A DNA stretch of 64,000 nt from Calothrix membranacea FACHB-236. GTDB lineage: Bacteria > Cyanobacteriota > Cyanobacteriia > Cyanobacteriales > Nostocaceae. This document shows positions 1 to 9,260 of the stretch, piece after piece. The stretch is from contig NZ_JACJPX010000037.1 of NCBI RefSeq assembly GCF_014696315.1, positions 1-64,000 of the forward strand, read 5' to 3'. Each line of letters starts with the position of its first letter. Position 1 is the first letter of the stretch. A program made the translations under genes and the position numbers. The notes beneath the pieces are model-generated. The model was not told where the DNA came from and ran no database searches. It saw only the letters and a list, made by a program, of their open reading frames with translations.

Positions 1-78
1 TGCCATGCCCCTACAATCTGTCGCATTCTTTTTTCAAATTGGTATTATTCAACAAAAAAACAGAACAATAATTTTGGA

Positions 79-124
79 GGGGGTTTGGGGGACGCAACCG
101 TCACCCAATCGGGGGTTTGGGGGA
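79..124. repeat. Short G-rich direct repeat in the left intergenic region
   Basis: The 14-mer GGGGGTTTGGGGGA occurs at 79-92 and again at 111-124. The whole stretch 1-325 carries no convincing gene, only low-complexity and CCCCATGCCC-type short repeats that are common between cyanobacterial genes. I see no other signal in it. Confidence 0.6.
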
Positions 125-325
125 GAATCCCCCAAATGAGCTAGCTTTTTCCACAAGTGACAAATCAATCACTAATGAACTTAACCCAAGCGTATTGCCC
201 CATGCCCTATGCCTGAGTTGTTAGTATGGTTACCTCACGCCCGCGAACCACCTAATGAAATAGCTATAATTCCCGCAATTGACTGCAAACCAACAACAAT
301 ATGGTTGATGAATGGGAGCGATTCT

Positions 326-2890
326 TTATTCATAGTGCTGGCAAGAAATGTTGGGGGCAGTTGGCAAAAAGAAGCTGACGTTAGGCGTTTGGGCAATCAA
401 CTGCACATTGCCGCGTCGATCCACAACCCACCCTTGAGCTTCTATAATTGGTTCTTGATTTTCAGTAGCATTTTTAGATAAGTGAGTTAGCTTTGCTGGT
501 ACTTGTTGGAAGGTTTCTGTTGGTTCACCCAATGTCACCCATTGGCTAATCACTGCCCGTTGACGTAACGGTTGGCTGGGATTCAAAGGTAATCCGCCAC
601 GTCCTGTAACCAAAAAACTATTGCTGCGTACATTTCTAGCAGTACAACTTTGAGCGATTTGCTGGGAAGCATCAACCAAATTTATCGGTAATTCTACTAA
701 ACCTTGAATCAGGTCAACATCGGGAGTGTTAAGTTCTATGATGCCATCAATGCCCAGTTCTGAACTGGCAGTGATGTCGCTCAGGAAAGTTAGATTTTGA
801 CGAGGCTGAATACCAAAGATACCAAAAGCTGTAATATTTACTTTCCCACCACTACCAGTGTAAGCATTCGCTGTAAGATCACTATTTTCCCCAGGGAAGG
901 CAACTATAAAACCATCTGGATTATTGATGGCAATATTACCACCGTTTCCAGGTTGCTGCGCCCTGCCAGCAGTAGTAGAAATTTCACTTTCACGGCGTAA
1001 TAATAGTAAATCGGTAATGTTCAAATTTAGGTTACCGCCATTACCAGAGTTAGTCTGTGCAGTAATCTGACCATTATCTAGACGTACCGAATTAGAATTG
1101 ATTTCTAAGTTTCCCGCCTCACCTGCTTGGCTACTACTCACTGTTGCTTGCGCCCTGTCAGAAAGCAGCAATTGTGGTGTAGAAATCGTTAAGTTGCCAG
1201 CTTTTCCTAACCCTTGAGTACTAGCAGTTAATCTACTAGAACGACCATTATTAGCGCGACCAGTTACTTGTATAAAGTCCGTAGCATTTACTTTTAAAGT
1301 ACCACCATTTCCTGAACCTCTGGTTTCAGAGGAGATGTTTGCTCCACCCAAAACCCGCAAACCAGTAGTATTAATTGTCAAGTCTCCAGCTTTTCCAGTA
1401 CTGTCACTTCTAGTAAAAAAGCCACTAGCATTAGTTCCATTAGGAGAACGTCCAATTAGCTCTATTTGTGAAGCCTTGACTATTAAATTACCCCCTGCGC
1501 CAGCACCAAGAGTACCACTTCTAATTTGCGCGCCGCCCTGGAGGTTTAATTTTCCAGTTTCCAGATTTAAATTACCGGCATTTCCTGTAGTTTCAGGATT
1601 GCTTTGAGTGGTTATACTCGTAAAATTTCCACTCATTTCTACTGCTTCAGTAGCTTTAATAATTATATCTCCCGCTTTTCCTATGCTTTGAGTTGCTGAT
1701 GATATTGTTCCTCCATTATTCAAAAATAATCGCCTAGTATTAACTGTTAAATTTCCACCATTGCCAATTGCTACTTGTTCCAGTTGTGATACTTCAGTAT
1801 TTAAGCTACTGGGAAATAGACTATTACTAATAGAGTTAAATATTTGTACAGATTCAGAAGCATTGACAGTGACATTCCCTCCAGTACCACTATTGAATGT
1901 GCGACTAGATACTGTTGATTGTTCCCGAATAGTTAATTGCTTAGAATTAATATTTATATCGCCACCAGGTGCGGAGGTATAAGTGTTTGCTGTCACAATA
2001 GACCTTTGGATATCTATCTGCGAGGCGTTCAGGAAAATTGCACCTTTTTCACTTGGTATTTGGCTGTTAATGTCTGCTGCGCTTGCAATATCTACAAAAC
2101 TTCTAGCAATTTGAATATTGCCAAAGTTATTGGCATTTTGATAATTAAAAATCCAGCCTTGGTTTGTTTGGTTGAGATTTAGCTGATTAACTCCAGCGAT
2201 ACTAGCTAATTCAATTCGTCCTCCTGGAGCATTGAGAAAAGCACCTTCTACGATGACATTGCCACCTAAAAGAGCTAAAGTTTTTCCTGAAGGTACTCTT
2301 AGTCCCAGACCTTGCAAGCTGCTAGAAAAACCACCAATTCCCTGCACGCGAATATCTCCAGGATTGTCTCCGAATTGCAAGCCTATGGGCGTATTTATCG
2401 TTAATAAGGGTGTAGTTTGGGGAGCCGTGGCACTAAATTCAAAGCCATTAGCAAATTTCAAGCTACTAGCAGTGCTACCTACAAATGAACCGCCAATATC
2501 TAAGCGTGCATTCTGTCCGAAAATAATCCCACGGGGATTAATTAAAAATAAATTTGCTGTACCATTAGCACGAAGTAATCCATCAATGTTAGAAACAGAG
2601 TTACCTGTTACCCGACTAATTATATTTTGAATATTTGCAGGATTATTAAAAAAAGCTGTGCTATTAGTGGGAATAGAAAAATATTGAAAACTGTGAAAAA
2701 GATTATTTCCCGCTTGAGTTCCAGCCTCAATAATACTGGTGTTGCCTTCTATTGTGATAGTAGAATTATTTGGCAGAGTACCATCCGGGGTGATTTGAGC
2801 CAGGGAGACATTTGGTAAAAACATTGAGATACTCGTGATAGTAATTCCCAATTTTTTTAGCCAATTCCAATGTATAGATACTCCAGACAT
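326..2890 (-). CDS. Two-partner-secretion exoprotein (filamentous haemagglutinin N-terminal domain)
   Basis: This 854-residue protein starts with a signal-peptide-like stretch (basic W-L-K-K, hydrophobic core, then V-S-L-A-Q at about residue 31). A TPS/haemagglutination domain follows at about residues 35-165, with the hallmark NPRGIIFG (a variant of NPNGI) and a G-L-L-R-A-N-G motif. The rest is a long beta-helix of Asn/Gly/Ser-rich repeats of the kind GGN(L/I)xVN, and the C-terminus has two Cys (SCTAR and NISCQHYE) as in many cyanobacterial members. The family is exported through a TpsB/ShlB-type outer-membrane pore and stays on or leaves the cell surface; no tpsB partner is in the window. 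The start is set by AGGAG seven bases upstream of the ATG. Its adhesive role is inferred from the family. Confidence 0.85.
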   Translation of the reverse strand: MSGVSIHWNWLKKLGITITSISMFLPNVSLAQITPDGTLPNNSTITIEGNTSIIEAGTQAGNNLFHSFQYFSIPTNSTAFFNNPANIQNIISRVTGNSVSNIDGLLRANGTANLFLINPRGIIFGQNARLDIGGSFVGSTASSLKFANGFEFSATAPQTTPLLTINTPIGLQFGDNPGDIRVQGIGGFSSSLQGLGLRVPSGKTLALLGGNVIVEGAFLNAPGGRIELASIAGVNQLNLNQTNQGWIFNYQNANNFGNIQIARSFVDIASAADINSQIPSEKGAIFLNASQIDIQRSIVTANTYTSAPGGDININSKQLTIREQSTVSSRTFNSGTGGNVTVNASESVQIFNSISNSLFPSSLNTEVSQLEQVAIGNGGNLTVNTRRLFLNNGGTISSATQSIGKAGDIIIKATEAVEMSGNFTSITTQSNPETTGNAGNLNLETGKLNLQGGAQIRSGTLGAGAGGNLIVKASQIELIGRSPNGTNASGFFTRSDSTGKAGDLTINTTGLRVLGGANISSETRGSGNGGTLKVNATDFIQVTGRANNGRSSRLTASTQGLGKAGNLTISTPQLLLSDRAQATVSSSQAGEAGNLEINSNSVRLDNGQITAQTNSGNGGNLNLNITDLLLLRRESEISTTAGRAQQPGNGGNIAINNPDGFIVAFPGENSDLTANAYTGSGGKVNITAFGIFGIQPRQNLTFLSDITASSELGIDGIIELNTPDVDLIQGLVELPINLVDASQQIAQSCTARNVRSNSFLVTGRGGLPLNPSQPLRQRAVISQWVTLGEPTETFQQVPAKLTHLSKNATENQEPIIEAQGWVVDRRGNVQLIAQTPNVSFFLPTAPNISCQHYE

Positions 2891-3079
2891 TGTATTCTCC
2901 TAGCAGCAAAAGGCTTTTATGTAAATCTTTTAAAATAAAATATGATGTTATTATTTTCTTCTTTATTGTTTTAGTCTTACAGAAAATCAATTATCTAATT
3001 GCATCAAATAATATGTTTCTTGCTTGAACCTGACCAGAAAGAGATAAGAGATTTTTTTAGGTGTAGTCTATTTTCCTAA

Positions 3080-3691
3080 TTAAGTTTGTAAAAATATTTC
3101 TTGCTGTAAATAGCCATATTTTTTTAAATTAATATTTTTGATATGAAATTTTACAGTATTAAGACTCACTCCTAAAGCGGTGGCAATTTGTTTATAGCTA
3201 TATGATTGAGATAATAAAGTTAAAACTTCTAGCTCTCGCTCTGTCAGATTGTATTTATTCTGCTCTATCCGCAGTTCTTCTTGTAAAATTGCATTGCGGT
3301 CTTCTAATAAAAAGATTAGCCAAGGATGATTTTCACCAGGAATGTTAACTTTTACTTCAACTTCAGGAGTGATGTGACAAGCACGAATACGAATAGTTTC
3401 CTCTTCTGAAATATCGTAATCCATGATGAATACACTATCTTGATTAATCAAGTTTTTCATAATCTGACGATATATATCAGAAATTATTGGAGGGAGACTA
3501 TCGGAGTGAGAATTACTATCCCATAATCGATGACATATTTCTTGAGCTTTTTTATTTAAATAAATGGGTTGTAAATTTTCAGATATTATCATTACCCCTT
3601 CTTTCACCAATTCAAGCAACATACTCTGGAGTATGTTGAAATTACAGCCAAAGCTGGTGTAACTATTTTCCATCTCTATATTGGTAAACAT
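3080..3691 (-). CDS. LuxR/GerE-type DNA-binding regulator with PAS-like N-terminus
   Basis: The C-terminal part (about residues 147-195) is a LuxR-type helix-turn-helix: LTERELEVLTLLSQSYSYKQIA, followed by the recognition helix G-V-S-L-N-T-V-K-F-H-I-K-N-I. The last helix is divergent (N-L-K-K-Y-G-Y where family members usually have a K-L-G-V turn). Residues 15-140 look like a PAS-like sensory domain (V-M-I-I-S-E-N-L-Q-P-I-Y-L-N-K-K-A). There is no response-regulator receiver domain, so the signal is probably a ligand or a partner protein. The gene lies 190 bp upstream of the exoprotein gene on the same strand, which makes it a candidate local regulator, but nothing in the sequence proves that. 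A second Met seven codons in is an alternative start. Confidence 0.75.
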   Translation of the reverse strand: MFTNIEMENSYTSFGCNFNILQSMLLELVKEGVMIISENLQPIYLNKKAQEICHRLWDSNSHSDSLPPIISDIYRQIMKNLINQDSVFIMDYDISEEETIRIRACHITPEVEVKVNIPGENHPWLIFLLEDRNAILQEELRIEQNKYNLTERELEVLTLLSQSYSYKQIATALGVSLNTVKFHIKNINLKKYGYLQQEIFLQT

Positions 3692-4017
3692 AGTTAAATC
3701 TCATCCCTATATGCATCCAGTACAAAATCACCTGCAATCTCACCCCAAAATTTGAGAGCGATTTTCTTTGGGAAATGCTCTGCGATCGCCACGAATTAAG
3801 CTGAAGAATTTTGAGCATGAGGGTTTTAGGAACTTCAATGCCTAATGATGAATTGCGATGACATCTATCCCTACGTGCGTTACCCAAATATATGCAGGGT
3901 ATCCTGTACCTCAGCAAAGGTTGTAAATTTTCTTAATAAACTTGCCCACAGAGCAAGAAGCGAAGCTGGCGCACCTTATCTTCTATACTCTGCTTGTGGT
4001 TTTTTGTTTGATAGCGC
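3692..4017. other. Gene-free interval between the LuxR-type gene and the CHAT gene
   Basis: 326 bp with one HIP1-like GCGATCGC site near 3782 and a GAAGCGAAGC-type short repeat near 3957. No open frame here has recognisable protein content or a ribosome binding site. It presumably holds the promoter of the LuxR-type gene (reading left) and the 3' end of the CHAT transcript. Confidence 0.5.
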
Positions 4018-6678
4018 TCAAAGCCAATTTCCGACTAATACATAGGGTGCCCAAAAAGCGGGACGGCTGTAGTTGGGATACTTTTTCAGGAGAGTTAGTT
4101 GAGCATGACGCAGCGCTTCTGCTTTGGTAACTTTGGCAGCAACCAACTCACGATAAAACTCTCCAATTAAAATAGCAGTTGAGCGATCGCCTACATTCCA
4201 CAAACTAGCGATCGTACTCCTTGCACCTGCACGCACAGCAACACCTGCTAAACCGAGTGTAGCTCGATTGTCTCCGGCTGCGGTTTGACAAGCGCTCAAA
4301 ATTAGCAATTCTATGGCTTCTGGGTATAATTCATCACGACGGCGCAAAAGTAAATCAAAGTCTGTCACATTAATTGGGCCATCTGTAGCTAAAACATAGG
4401 TATCTTCAGGACGAGAACTAAATTTTCCGTGAGTTGCTAGGTGAACAACGTTAAAAGGAATAGATTTGAGCTTGCCTTCTAGCGCTTGACTGGTAAAATC
4501 TTGATCTAAAAGTTTTGTGGTTGATACTCCAGCTTTTGTAATCAAGTTAAATTCAGATTTGATTTCTGGTAAAGGCGGAAATTGAGGAAATGAGGATGGC
4601 GGTTGTACTAATCCTGCTGCCAGAACTCGCAAATTTTCTTGTGCTAAAAACTTAGGTTTTTGTAATTGTAATCCTAGGTTTAAAGCAATCGCATATTTCT
4701 CAATTAAATACTGTTTACCGTCATAAAGTACTGCCATTGGGATATTTCGCAATGCACCATCCAGTACAAAAACTAAAGTCTTGACCTGGCTACGTTGTAA
4801 CTCTAAATCTATTGGTTGAATCAGCCAACTATATAATTGCTGAGATAGAGATTTAACTTCCTCGCTTCTGTCAGGTTCATTTAAATACTCTCGCAATTGT
4901 TGGGAAACAGTTTCTATTTGAATTTGAGATTGGTTAACGACATAATGCCGCAGTTCTTGTTGAGGAACTTTAACAATTACTTGTAATTGGTCTTTTAAGA
5001 TAATTGGATAAATAATAGCAGCAGTAGGATTATCCTGATCTACTACTTCGTCTAGGACAATTTTTGTTGTATTCAAGCAAGCTTCGCGAAAGAAATTATC
5101 TAATTCTGCTAGCTGTAGCGCCTCAATAATTTGTCTAGCTTTATCTAATGTTTGCTGATTGGACTTTGGTGTTTGCGTATCCAAAAGCAATGCCACTAAT
5201 TCGCGGTAAACAGGTTCTACACTTTCTTTAAATGAAAATTGCACGTCTCGATTAACTGCAACCAAGTCATTTCTCAGAGACTGCAATTCATTAACAGCCG
5301 CATCATAGGCTGCAATTGCTCCAGTTGAATTACCTTGCGCTTTGAGCAAACGTCCTAATTGCCAATGCCAATTGTAAGCGATATCAGGTGCATCCAGAGA
5401 TTCAGCTAATGTCAGTGCTTGCTGTGTCAGCTTTTGGGCATTCAACCATTGTTGGTTTTGCTCATACAGCTTGCCCAAATTACCGATAGCATAAGATTCT
5501 GCGCGACGATCGCCAAGGCCTGCGGCTAGTTTCACGGCTGTAGCGAGCATTTTAGCAGACAATTCTCTAGCTGATGAGCCATTGATAGGGCTGAGAGATT
5601 GCTGCTGGTTGGCAGCTTTCATTAAGTTTTCCGCAAAATGAATTCTGGCATAAACTGCTACTTGTGAGAGGGGGAGACTATCTAACTCTGTACTAATTTG
5701 CGTTAACAGCGGTTGGGCGGTTGACCATTGCTGTGTAATTAATAGCACACTTACAAGATTGATTTGCCCTTGAACCTTCGTAATTGCTGAAGGCGCTGTG
5801 GCGATCGCTTGTTGATAAAATGCGATCGCAGTTTGGTAATCGTCCCCAATTCTAAAATTGTTGCCCAAACTGAGCAACGCTGCGCTAATTTCTGGTTTTG
5901 ATTGTAAATTCTCGGCAGTTTTGAGGCTATTTTGTAGGGCTTGACGAGATTGCGCTAAATCTCCAGTTAACTGGAGTGCATCACCAAGCGATCGCAATTC
6001 TACAGCTTTAGCTAAAGAATTTGGTTGAGATTGTAAATTTTTGCCTACCTCCAGCAACATTGTTAAAGCACGACGGTAGAATCCTAATATCTGCAATGCT
6101 TGTGCTTGATTAATGTGACTGCGATTTATCCCTGTGCGATCGCTCAGTTGAGTATACACTACCTCAGCTTTTTGCCAGGTTTCTAATGCTTGTTGCGGCT
6201 GACCTCGATCTAATTGCACATTACCTTGAATGTCCTGCGTTTGCGCTAGAACTTGCAAATGTGGTTTGGAATTGTTAGTTGCTAGCAGTTGTAAACTATT
6301 ATTGATGGCTGTGGTGGCTTCAGCAAACATCCCACGCTGTTTGTAAACTAGGGCAAGATTGCTGAGGGTTACTGCTTGTCTTAGTTCGTCTTTTTGCCCT
6401 TGATATTGTTGAAATACTATCAACAAAACTTCTTGTGCTTCTAGTAATCTACCTGTTTCATAGAGTATTTTTCCTTGTTGCTCTAAATCTTGGACAGCTA
6501 TTTTTGATTTAGATAAATGCTGAACTGGTAAATCAGTTGCATAAGATGCTCTCAAGACAGGTGTAACTATCACAAACACAGTTAATAGCAATAGCAACAG
6601 GTAAGCAGACAAAGGAAGAGATTGCTGTTTTTTACTTTTTGCTAACTTTAGAAAAGATATTAACCGATTTCTCATCAT
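4018..6678 (-). CDS. TPR-repeat protein with C-terminal CHAT protease-like domain
   Basis: The start at 6678 (MMRNRLISF) gives about 886 residues; an in-frame GTG at 6729 would add 17. A basic segment and a run of Leu/Val (A-Y-L-L-L-L-L-L-T-V-F-V-I-V) make an uncleaved or cleaved export signal. Residues of about 60-480 are tandem TPR-like helices (A-L-V-Y-K-Q-R-G-M-F-A-E-A type), and the last roughly 330 residues are a CHAT domain. The catalytic pair is visible: His in VHLATHGKF and Cys in LLILSACQTA, followed by the typical LGLAGVAVRAGARSTIASLW and FWAPYVLVGNW ends. CHAT domains are caspase/separase-like cysteine peptidases. This TPR-CHAT form is abundant in filamentous cyanobacteria and its substrate is generally unknown. 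Confidence 0.85.
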   Translation of the reverse strand: MMRNRLISFLKLAKSKKQQSLPLSAYLLLLLLTVFVIVTPVLRASYATDLPVQHLSKSKIAVQDLEQQGKILYETGRLLEAQEVLLIVFQQYQGQKDELRQAVTLSNLALVYKQRGMFAEATTAINNSLQLLATNNSKPHLQVLAQTQDIQGNVQLDRGQPQQALETWQKAEVVYTQLSDRTGINRSHINQAQALQILGFYRRALTMLLEVGKNLQSQPNSLAKAVELRSLGDALQLTGDLAQSRQALQNSLKTAENLQSKPEISAALLSLGNNFRIGDDYQTAIAFYQQAIATAPSAITKVQGQINLVSVLLITQQWSTAQPLLTQISTELDSLPLSQVAVYARIHFAENLMKAANQQQSLSPINGSSARELSAKMLATAVKLAAGLGDRRAESYAIGNLGKLYEQNQQWLNAQKLTQQALTLAESLDAPDIAYNWHWQLGRLLKAQGNSTGAIAAYDAAVNELQSLRNDLVAVNRDVQFSFKESVEPVYRELVALLLDTQTPKSNQQTLDKARQIIEALQLAELDNFFREACLNTTKIVLDEVVDQDNPTAAIIYPIILKDQLQVIVKVPQQELRHYVVNQSQIQIETVSQQLREYLNEPDRSEEVKSLSQQLYSWLIQPIDLELQRSQVKTLVFVLDGALRNIPMAVLYDGKQYLIEKYAIALNLGLQLQKPKFLAQENLRVLAAGLVQPPSSFPQFPPLPEIKSEFNLITKAGVSTTKLLDQDFTSQALEGKLKSIPFNVVHLATHGKFSSRPEDTYVLATDGPINVTDFDLLLRRRDELYPEAIELLILSACQTAAGDNRATLGLAGVAVRAGARSTIASLWNVGDRSTAILIGEFYRELVAAKVTKAEALRHAQLTLLKKYPNYSRPAFWAPYVLVGNWL

Positions 6679-7187
6679 CAGTAAGTGGGCGCAATTAAGC
6701 TGAACTCTAGAAAGTTTATGCTTAACCACAAGCCGCTTTTCTACAAAAGACTACGCGTAGCTTCTCTGTAGGAGTACGGGTCTATATTAACGCAATCCTT
6801 GACATCTTGCGTGCAGGTTGTGTATGGTGAATGCGACCAAATGATTCTCCTAAGTGTAAAACTTTGTATCATCACTGTAGATAATCATGGAAACCTATAC
6901 ATGATAAAAAATTCATAACAGGCTATATTTCCTAATCCAACCGGATTAACATAGCAGGAATAACAGAGTTATTATTTTAGAACTTACGCAAGTGTCATAT
7001 TTTTTTCGTTTAGGTTTGTCCAATGTCAAATGTCAAGAGTCCAAAAAACCTAAATTTTTGACCCTTGACTCTTGACTCTTATGTTAGAGGATCACTGTGC
7101 CAGTTGCGTAATTCCTGTATTTGATAATTCTATGCTGTTTTAATTAGAAGGGATTACAATGATAGCGTTCATTAGGAGATAGCTATC
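6679..7187. other. Gene-free interval upstream of the CHAT gene
   Basis: About 500 bp without a supportable gene. It contains a palindromic cyanobacterial-type repeat near 6748-6766 (around GACTACGCGTAGCTTC) and the MITE-like element listed separately at 6982-7113. The promoter for the CHAT gene (leftward) and that for the gene at 7188 (rightward) must lie here, but I cannot assign -35/-10 boxes with confidence. Confidence 0.4.
6982..7113. repeat. MITE-like element with near-matching terminal inverted repeats
   Basis: ACTTACGCAAGTG at 6982-6994 pairs with CAGTTGCGTAATT at 7101-7113 (10 of 13 positions complementary). The interior holds a second imperfect inverted repeat built from AAGAGTC/GACTCTT heptads (7033-7080). 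The length of about 130 bp, absence of coding capacity and nested repeats fit a small non-autonomous element or a degenerate short-tandem-repeat locus. A similar ACTTACGCAAAAGT sequence occurs near 14530. Confidence 0.4.
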
Positions 7188-7619
7188 ATGGGTGAATCCA
7201 AACGTAGAAAACAGCAAGAGCCGAATTACGGTATAGTTAAAAATCCTGTTAAAAACCTCATGAAAATCTTCTGCCCTTTTTTTGAGGATTACGATAAATT
7301 TCAGCATCTTGATGCTGATGCTATATCGTTGATGATTGCTAAGGAAGGTTACAAAGAAACGGGATTGAAGGGAATAATTTTAAAAGGATATCTAGCAGAA
7401 CATTTAGTCAAAGATTATCCACCGGAAGCTGAAATCATAGAAGGTTTCAAACAACATGGAAATATTTATGTGACTTCTACATTAGCATTAGCTTATTTGG
7501 AGAATTCTCATAATAAAACGGAAAATCTCGAAAAGTTCGAGAATTATAACCCATTAAATGAATTTATACTTATTGAAAGCGATGCTAAAAAGTACAATAT
7601 AAATTTAGTGGCAGTATAG
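7188..7619 (+). CDS. Hypothetical protein with MGESKRRK N-terminus
   Basis: This 143-residue soluble protein has no signal peptide or membrane segment. It begins MGESKRRKQQ, a basic start found on several small uncharacterised bacterial proteins, and continues with a mixed alpha/beta composition rich in Lys and Glu (G-L-K-G-I-I-L-K-G-Y-L-A-E-H). The ribosome binding site AGGAG lies 11 bases before the ATG, which supports both the gene and the start. I do not recognise the family. It stands alone between the CHAT gene and the convergent DUF3122 gene, so context gives no hint of function. Confidence 0.6.
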   Translation: MGESKRRKQQEPNYGIVKNPVKNLMKIFCPFFEDYDKFQHLDADAISLMIAKEGYKETGLKGIILKGYLAEHLVKDYPPEAEIIEGFKQHGNIYVTSTLALAYLENSHNKTENLEKFENYNPLNEFILIESDAKKYNINLVAV

Positions 7620-7664
7620 CAATTTGGCTGGATTCTTCTCAAATACTGGTGTAGACATTAATAA

Positions 7665-8177
7665 CTAATCAATCTCTGTTACTAACCATTGCCACTCAGT
7701 TACTATAGTGTTGGGTATGTTAAGAACTAGTGGCTTTTTAGCAGAGATTGGCACATAAAGTTTGAGGGCATCGGTTGTTGGTAATTTAGGTAAAATATTT
7801 GTTAATTCATATTCACCTACATTGGGTGCAGGTGTATTAAAAGCATAAGCATCGGATGCTAAAAGCAATTTTCCGCTAACTGTTTCAATTTCTAATGGTT
7901 GGGGGTGAGCAATTTCAACTACACCAGGAAACCCCACCAAGCGCAATCTTAAGTCTGGAACTACACTATTGTAATTCTGTTTAAATAACAGCACTTGCCA
8001 AGCATATCCAAATTCATCTTTGATCGATACTTGGGAATGGTAACGCAAAATACCAGGTGAATCGTGATGTTGACGCAGTAGCGCCTGTGCTGATTTCACG
8101 CCCAATCCACCAAAAGTCAATGCTAGAACGATGGATAGAGTACAACACCAAAAATATTGCCAATATTTTTGTTTCAT
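7665..8177 (-). CDS. DUF3122 family exported protein
   Basis: About 170 residues. The N-terminus is a clear signal peptide (MKQKYWQYFW, hydrophobic core, G-V-K-S-A-Q-A cleavage region). The mature part has the features of the cyanobacterial DUF3122 family: LRYHSQVSIKDEFGYAWQVL near residue 45, a P-D-L-R-L-R-L-V-G-F-P-G segment, and V-T-E-W-Q-W-L near the end. Function is unknown; the location is probably periplasm or thylakoid lumen. An in-frame ATG three codons upstream (8186) is an alternative start. The gene converges with the one at 7188 and shows no operon partner. Confidence 0.75.
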   Translation of the reverse strand: MKQKYWQYFWCCTLSIVLALTFGGLGVKSAQALLRQHHDSPGILRYHSQVSIKDEFGYAWQVLLFKQNYNSVVPDLRLRLVGFPGVVEIAHPQPLEIETVSGKLLLASDAYAFNTPAPNVGEYELTNILPKLPTTDALKLYVPISAKKPLVLNIPNTIVTEWQWLVTEID

Positions 8178-8316
8178 GTGATACATATACTTAATTTATT
8201 TAACTGGGCGATCAAGACTAGCTTGTTGAGAAAATTCCCATGACGTACTAATGGGCTTGCAGTTACGAGTCCAGCTGATAAATGATTTGGCAGTTTTTTG
8301 ATAGCAATAAACTGAT

Positions 8317-8348
8317 AATAAATTAAAAGCGATCTAGAGCGATCGCTT
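8317..8348 (-). terminator. Rho-independent-type terminator after the MAPEG gene
   Basis: On the minus strand, AAGCGAT and ATCGCTT (8342-8348 with 8327-8333) form a 7-bp stem around an 8-nt loop, followed by a T-rich run (TTAATTTATT). It lies 18 bp after the stop codon of the MAPEG gene. The stem overlaps a HIP1 octamer, so part of the palindrome may be accidental. Confidence 0.45.
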
Positions 8349-8365
8349 CTTATTCTACAAATGAT

Positions 8366-8758
8366 TTATGAATGCACCAAAGACAAGATGCCGCCAACAA
8401 GCGCACCTAAAAGTAGCACTACAGTACTAAAAGTACTGATGACAAAGCCAATCATGCGTTTTTCAGCAGCTTGATAGTATCCCCAAGCATAAATAACTCT
8501 ACCCAAAAGCCAGATAGCACCAATCACAGCCCCCCACAACGAGTTGACGTAGAAAGAAAATATCCATAAAGCTGGTAGGAACAAAACCATTTGCTCTATG
8601 GTATTTTGCTGGACGCGCAGCACTCGTTCAAAGTTAGCATCTCCTGTCATTTGGGGCGGTAGTATTTTATATTTGGCTCTAGCTCGACCAACATTAATTG
8701 TAATTACGAAGTACAACAGCAATGACAAAGTAGTTATCAGACTTGTCCAGGGCGACAT
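8366..8758 (-). CDS. MAPEG family membrane protein
   Basis: 130 residues with four hydrophobic helices (about 5-25, 55-80, 82-95 and 102-127). It carries the MAPEG signature region: R-A-R-A-K-Y after helix 1, then the polar segment FERVLRVQQNTIEQMVLFLP, then the G-R-V-I-Y-A-W-G-Y turn. The superfamily covers membrane glutathione transferases and eicosanoid-pathway enzymes; in cyanobacteria the physiological substrate is mostly unknown. AGGAT lies at a suitable distance before the ATG. It is a single gene with its own putative terminator. Confidence 0.8.
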   Translation of the reverse strand: MSPWTSLITTLSLLLYFVITINVGRARAKYKILPPQMTGDANFERVLRVQQNTIEQMVLFLPALWIFSFYVNSLWGAVIGAIWLLGRVIYAWGYYQAAEKRMIGFVISTFSTVVLLLGALVGGILSLVHS

Positions 8759-8893
8759 ATCAATAAATATCCTTGGGTACCAAAAAAGTATAGTTCCTTG
8801 GTTTCATAATTGAGCAGGCTCCACAAGCAAATGGCACTAAGATCAGGCTTTTGGGTATTAGGTGTCAGGTATTGGGTGTAACGCTGGAATTGA

Positions 8894-9047
8894 TTGGGGT
8901 GGTACTAATACTTGTCGGTTAAGGGGAAAAGGGGCAAGAAAAAACCTTTAACCCTTACCCTTTCAACTTTTCACCTTTTCCCCAAACTAAATTCCTCGTT
9001 GAAAATCCTTAACCGAGCAGTATTGGGGGTAGTACTAACTTGTCAGC
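8894..9047. repeat. MITE-like element with terminal inverted repeats and flanking direct repeat
   Basis: TAATACTTGTCGGTTAAGG at 8906-8924 is the inverted partner of CCTTAACCGAGCAGTATTG at 9007-9025 (about 16 of 19 positions). Further in, GGGGAAAAGG pairs with CCTTTTCCCC. Around these the direct repeats TTGGGGTGGTACTAATACTTGTC (8894-8916, in outline) and TTGGGGGTAGTACTAACTTGTC (9023-9044) flank the element. Non-coding, about 120-150 bp. The order is what a transposed non-autonomous element with duplicated flanks would leave. Confidence 0.5.
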
Positions 9048-9091
9048 TTTACATTTTTATAGTACATTTGTACCCACAAGAGAAACCCTTG

Positions 9092-9119
9092 TCCCCACTG
9101 TTAAAGTGGGGATTTTATT
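9092..9119 (+). terminator. Orphan intrinsic-terminator-like hairpin
   Basis: TCCCCACT (9092-9099) and AGTGGGGA (9105-9112) form a perfect 8-bp GC-rich stem with a 5-nt loop, directly followed by TTTTATTA. This is the textbook shape of a rightward rho-independent terminator. No rightward gene lies within 1.4 kb upstream, so it would end either read-through transcription or an unannotated small RNA. Confidence 0.5.
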
Positions 9120-9260
9120 AATTCAAGTACCCAATGCCTACAACATCAAGCAATTGGAGCAATTTTTGCGTTCGGCTCCGCGTACTATCGCTATGTCGTA
9201 TATCAACCAACGGTAGATTAGTTCTGCCAGTCACACCATTTGCTGGGAGGAGATACAGCT

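Noticed and set aside
209-481. Rightward open frame overlapping the 3' end of the exoprotein gene
   Set aside because: No ribosome binding site, no recognisable content, and it lies antisense over a clear coding region.
3663-3917. 84-codon leftward frame overlapping the start of the LuxR-type gene
   Set aside because: Basic, low-complexity translation without a ribosome site; a chance frame over promoter DNA.
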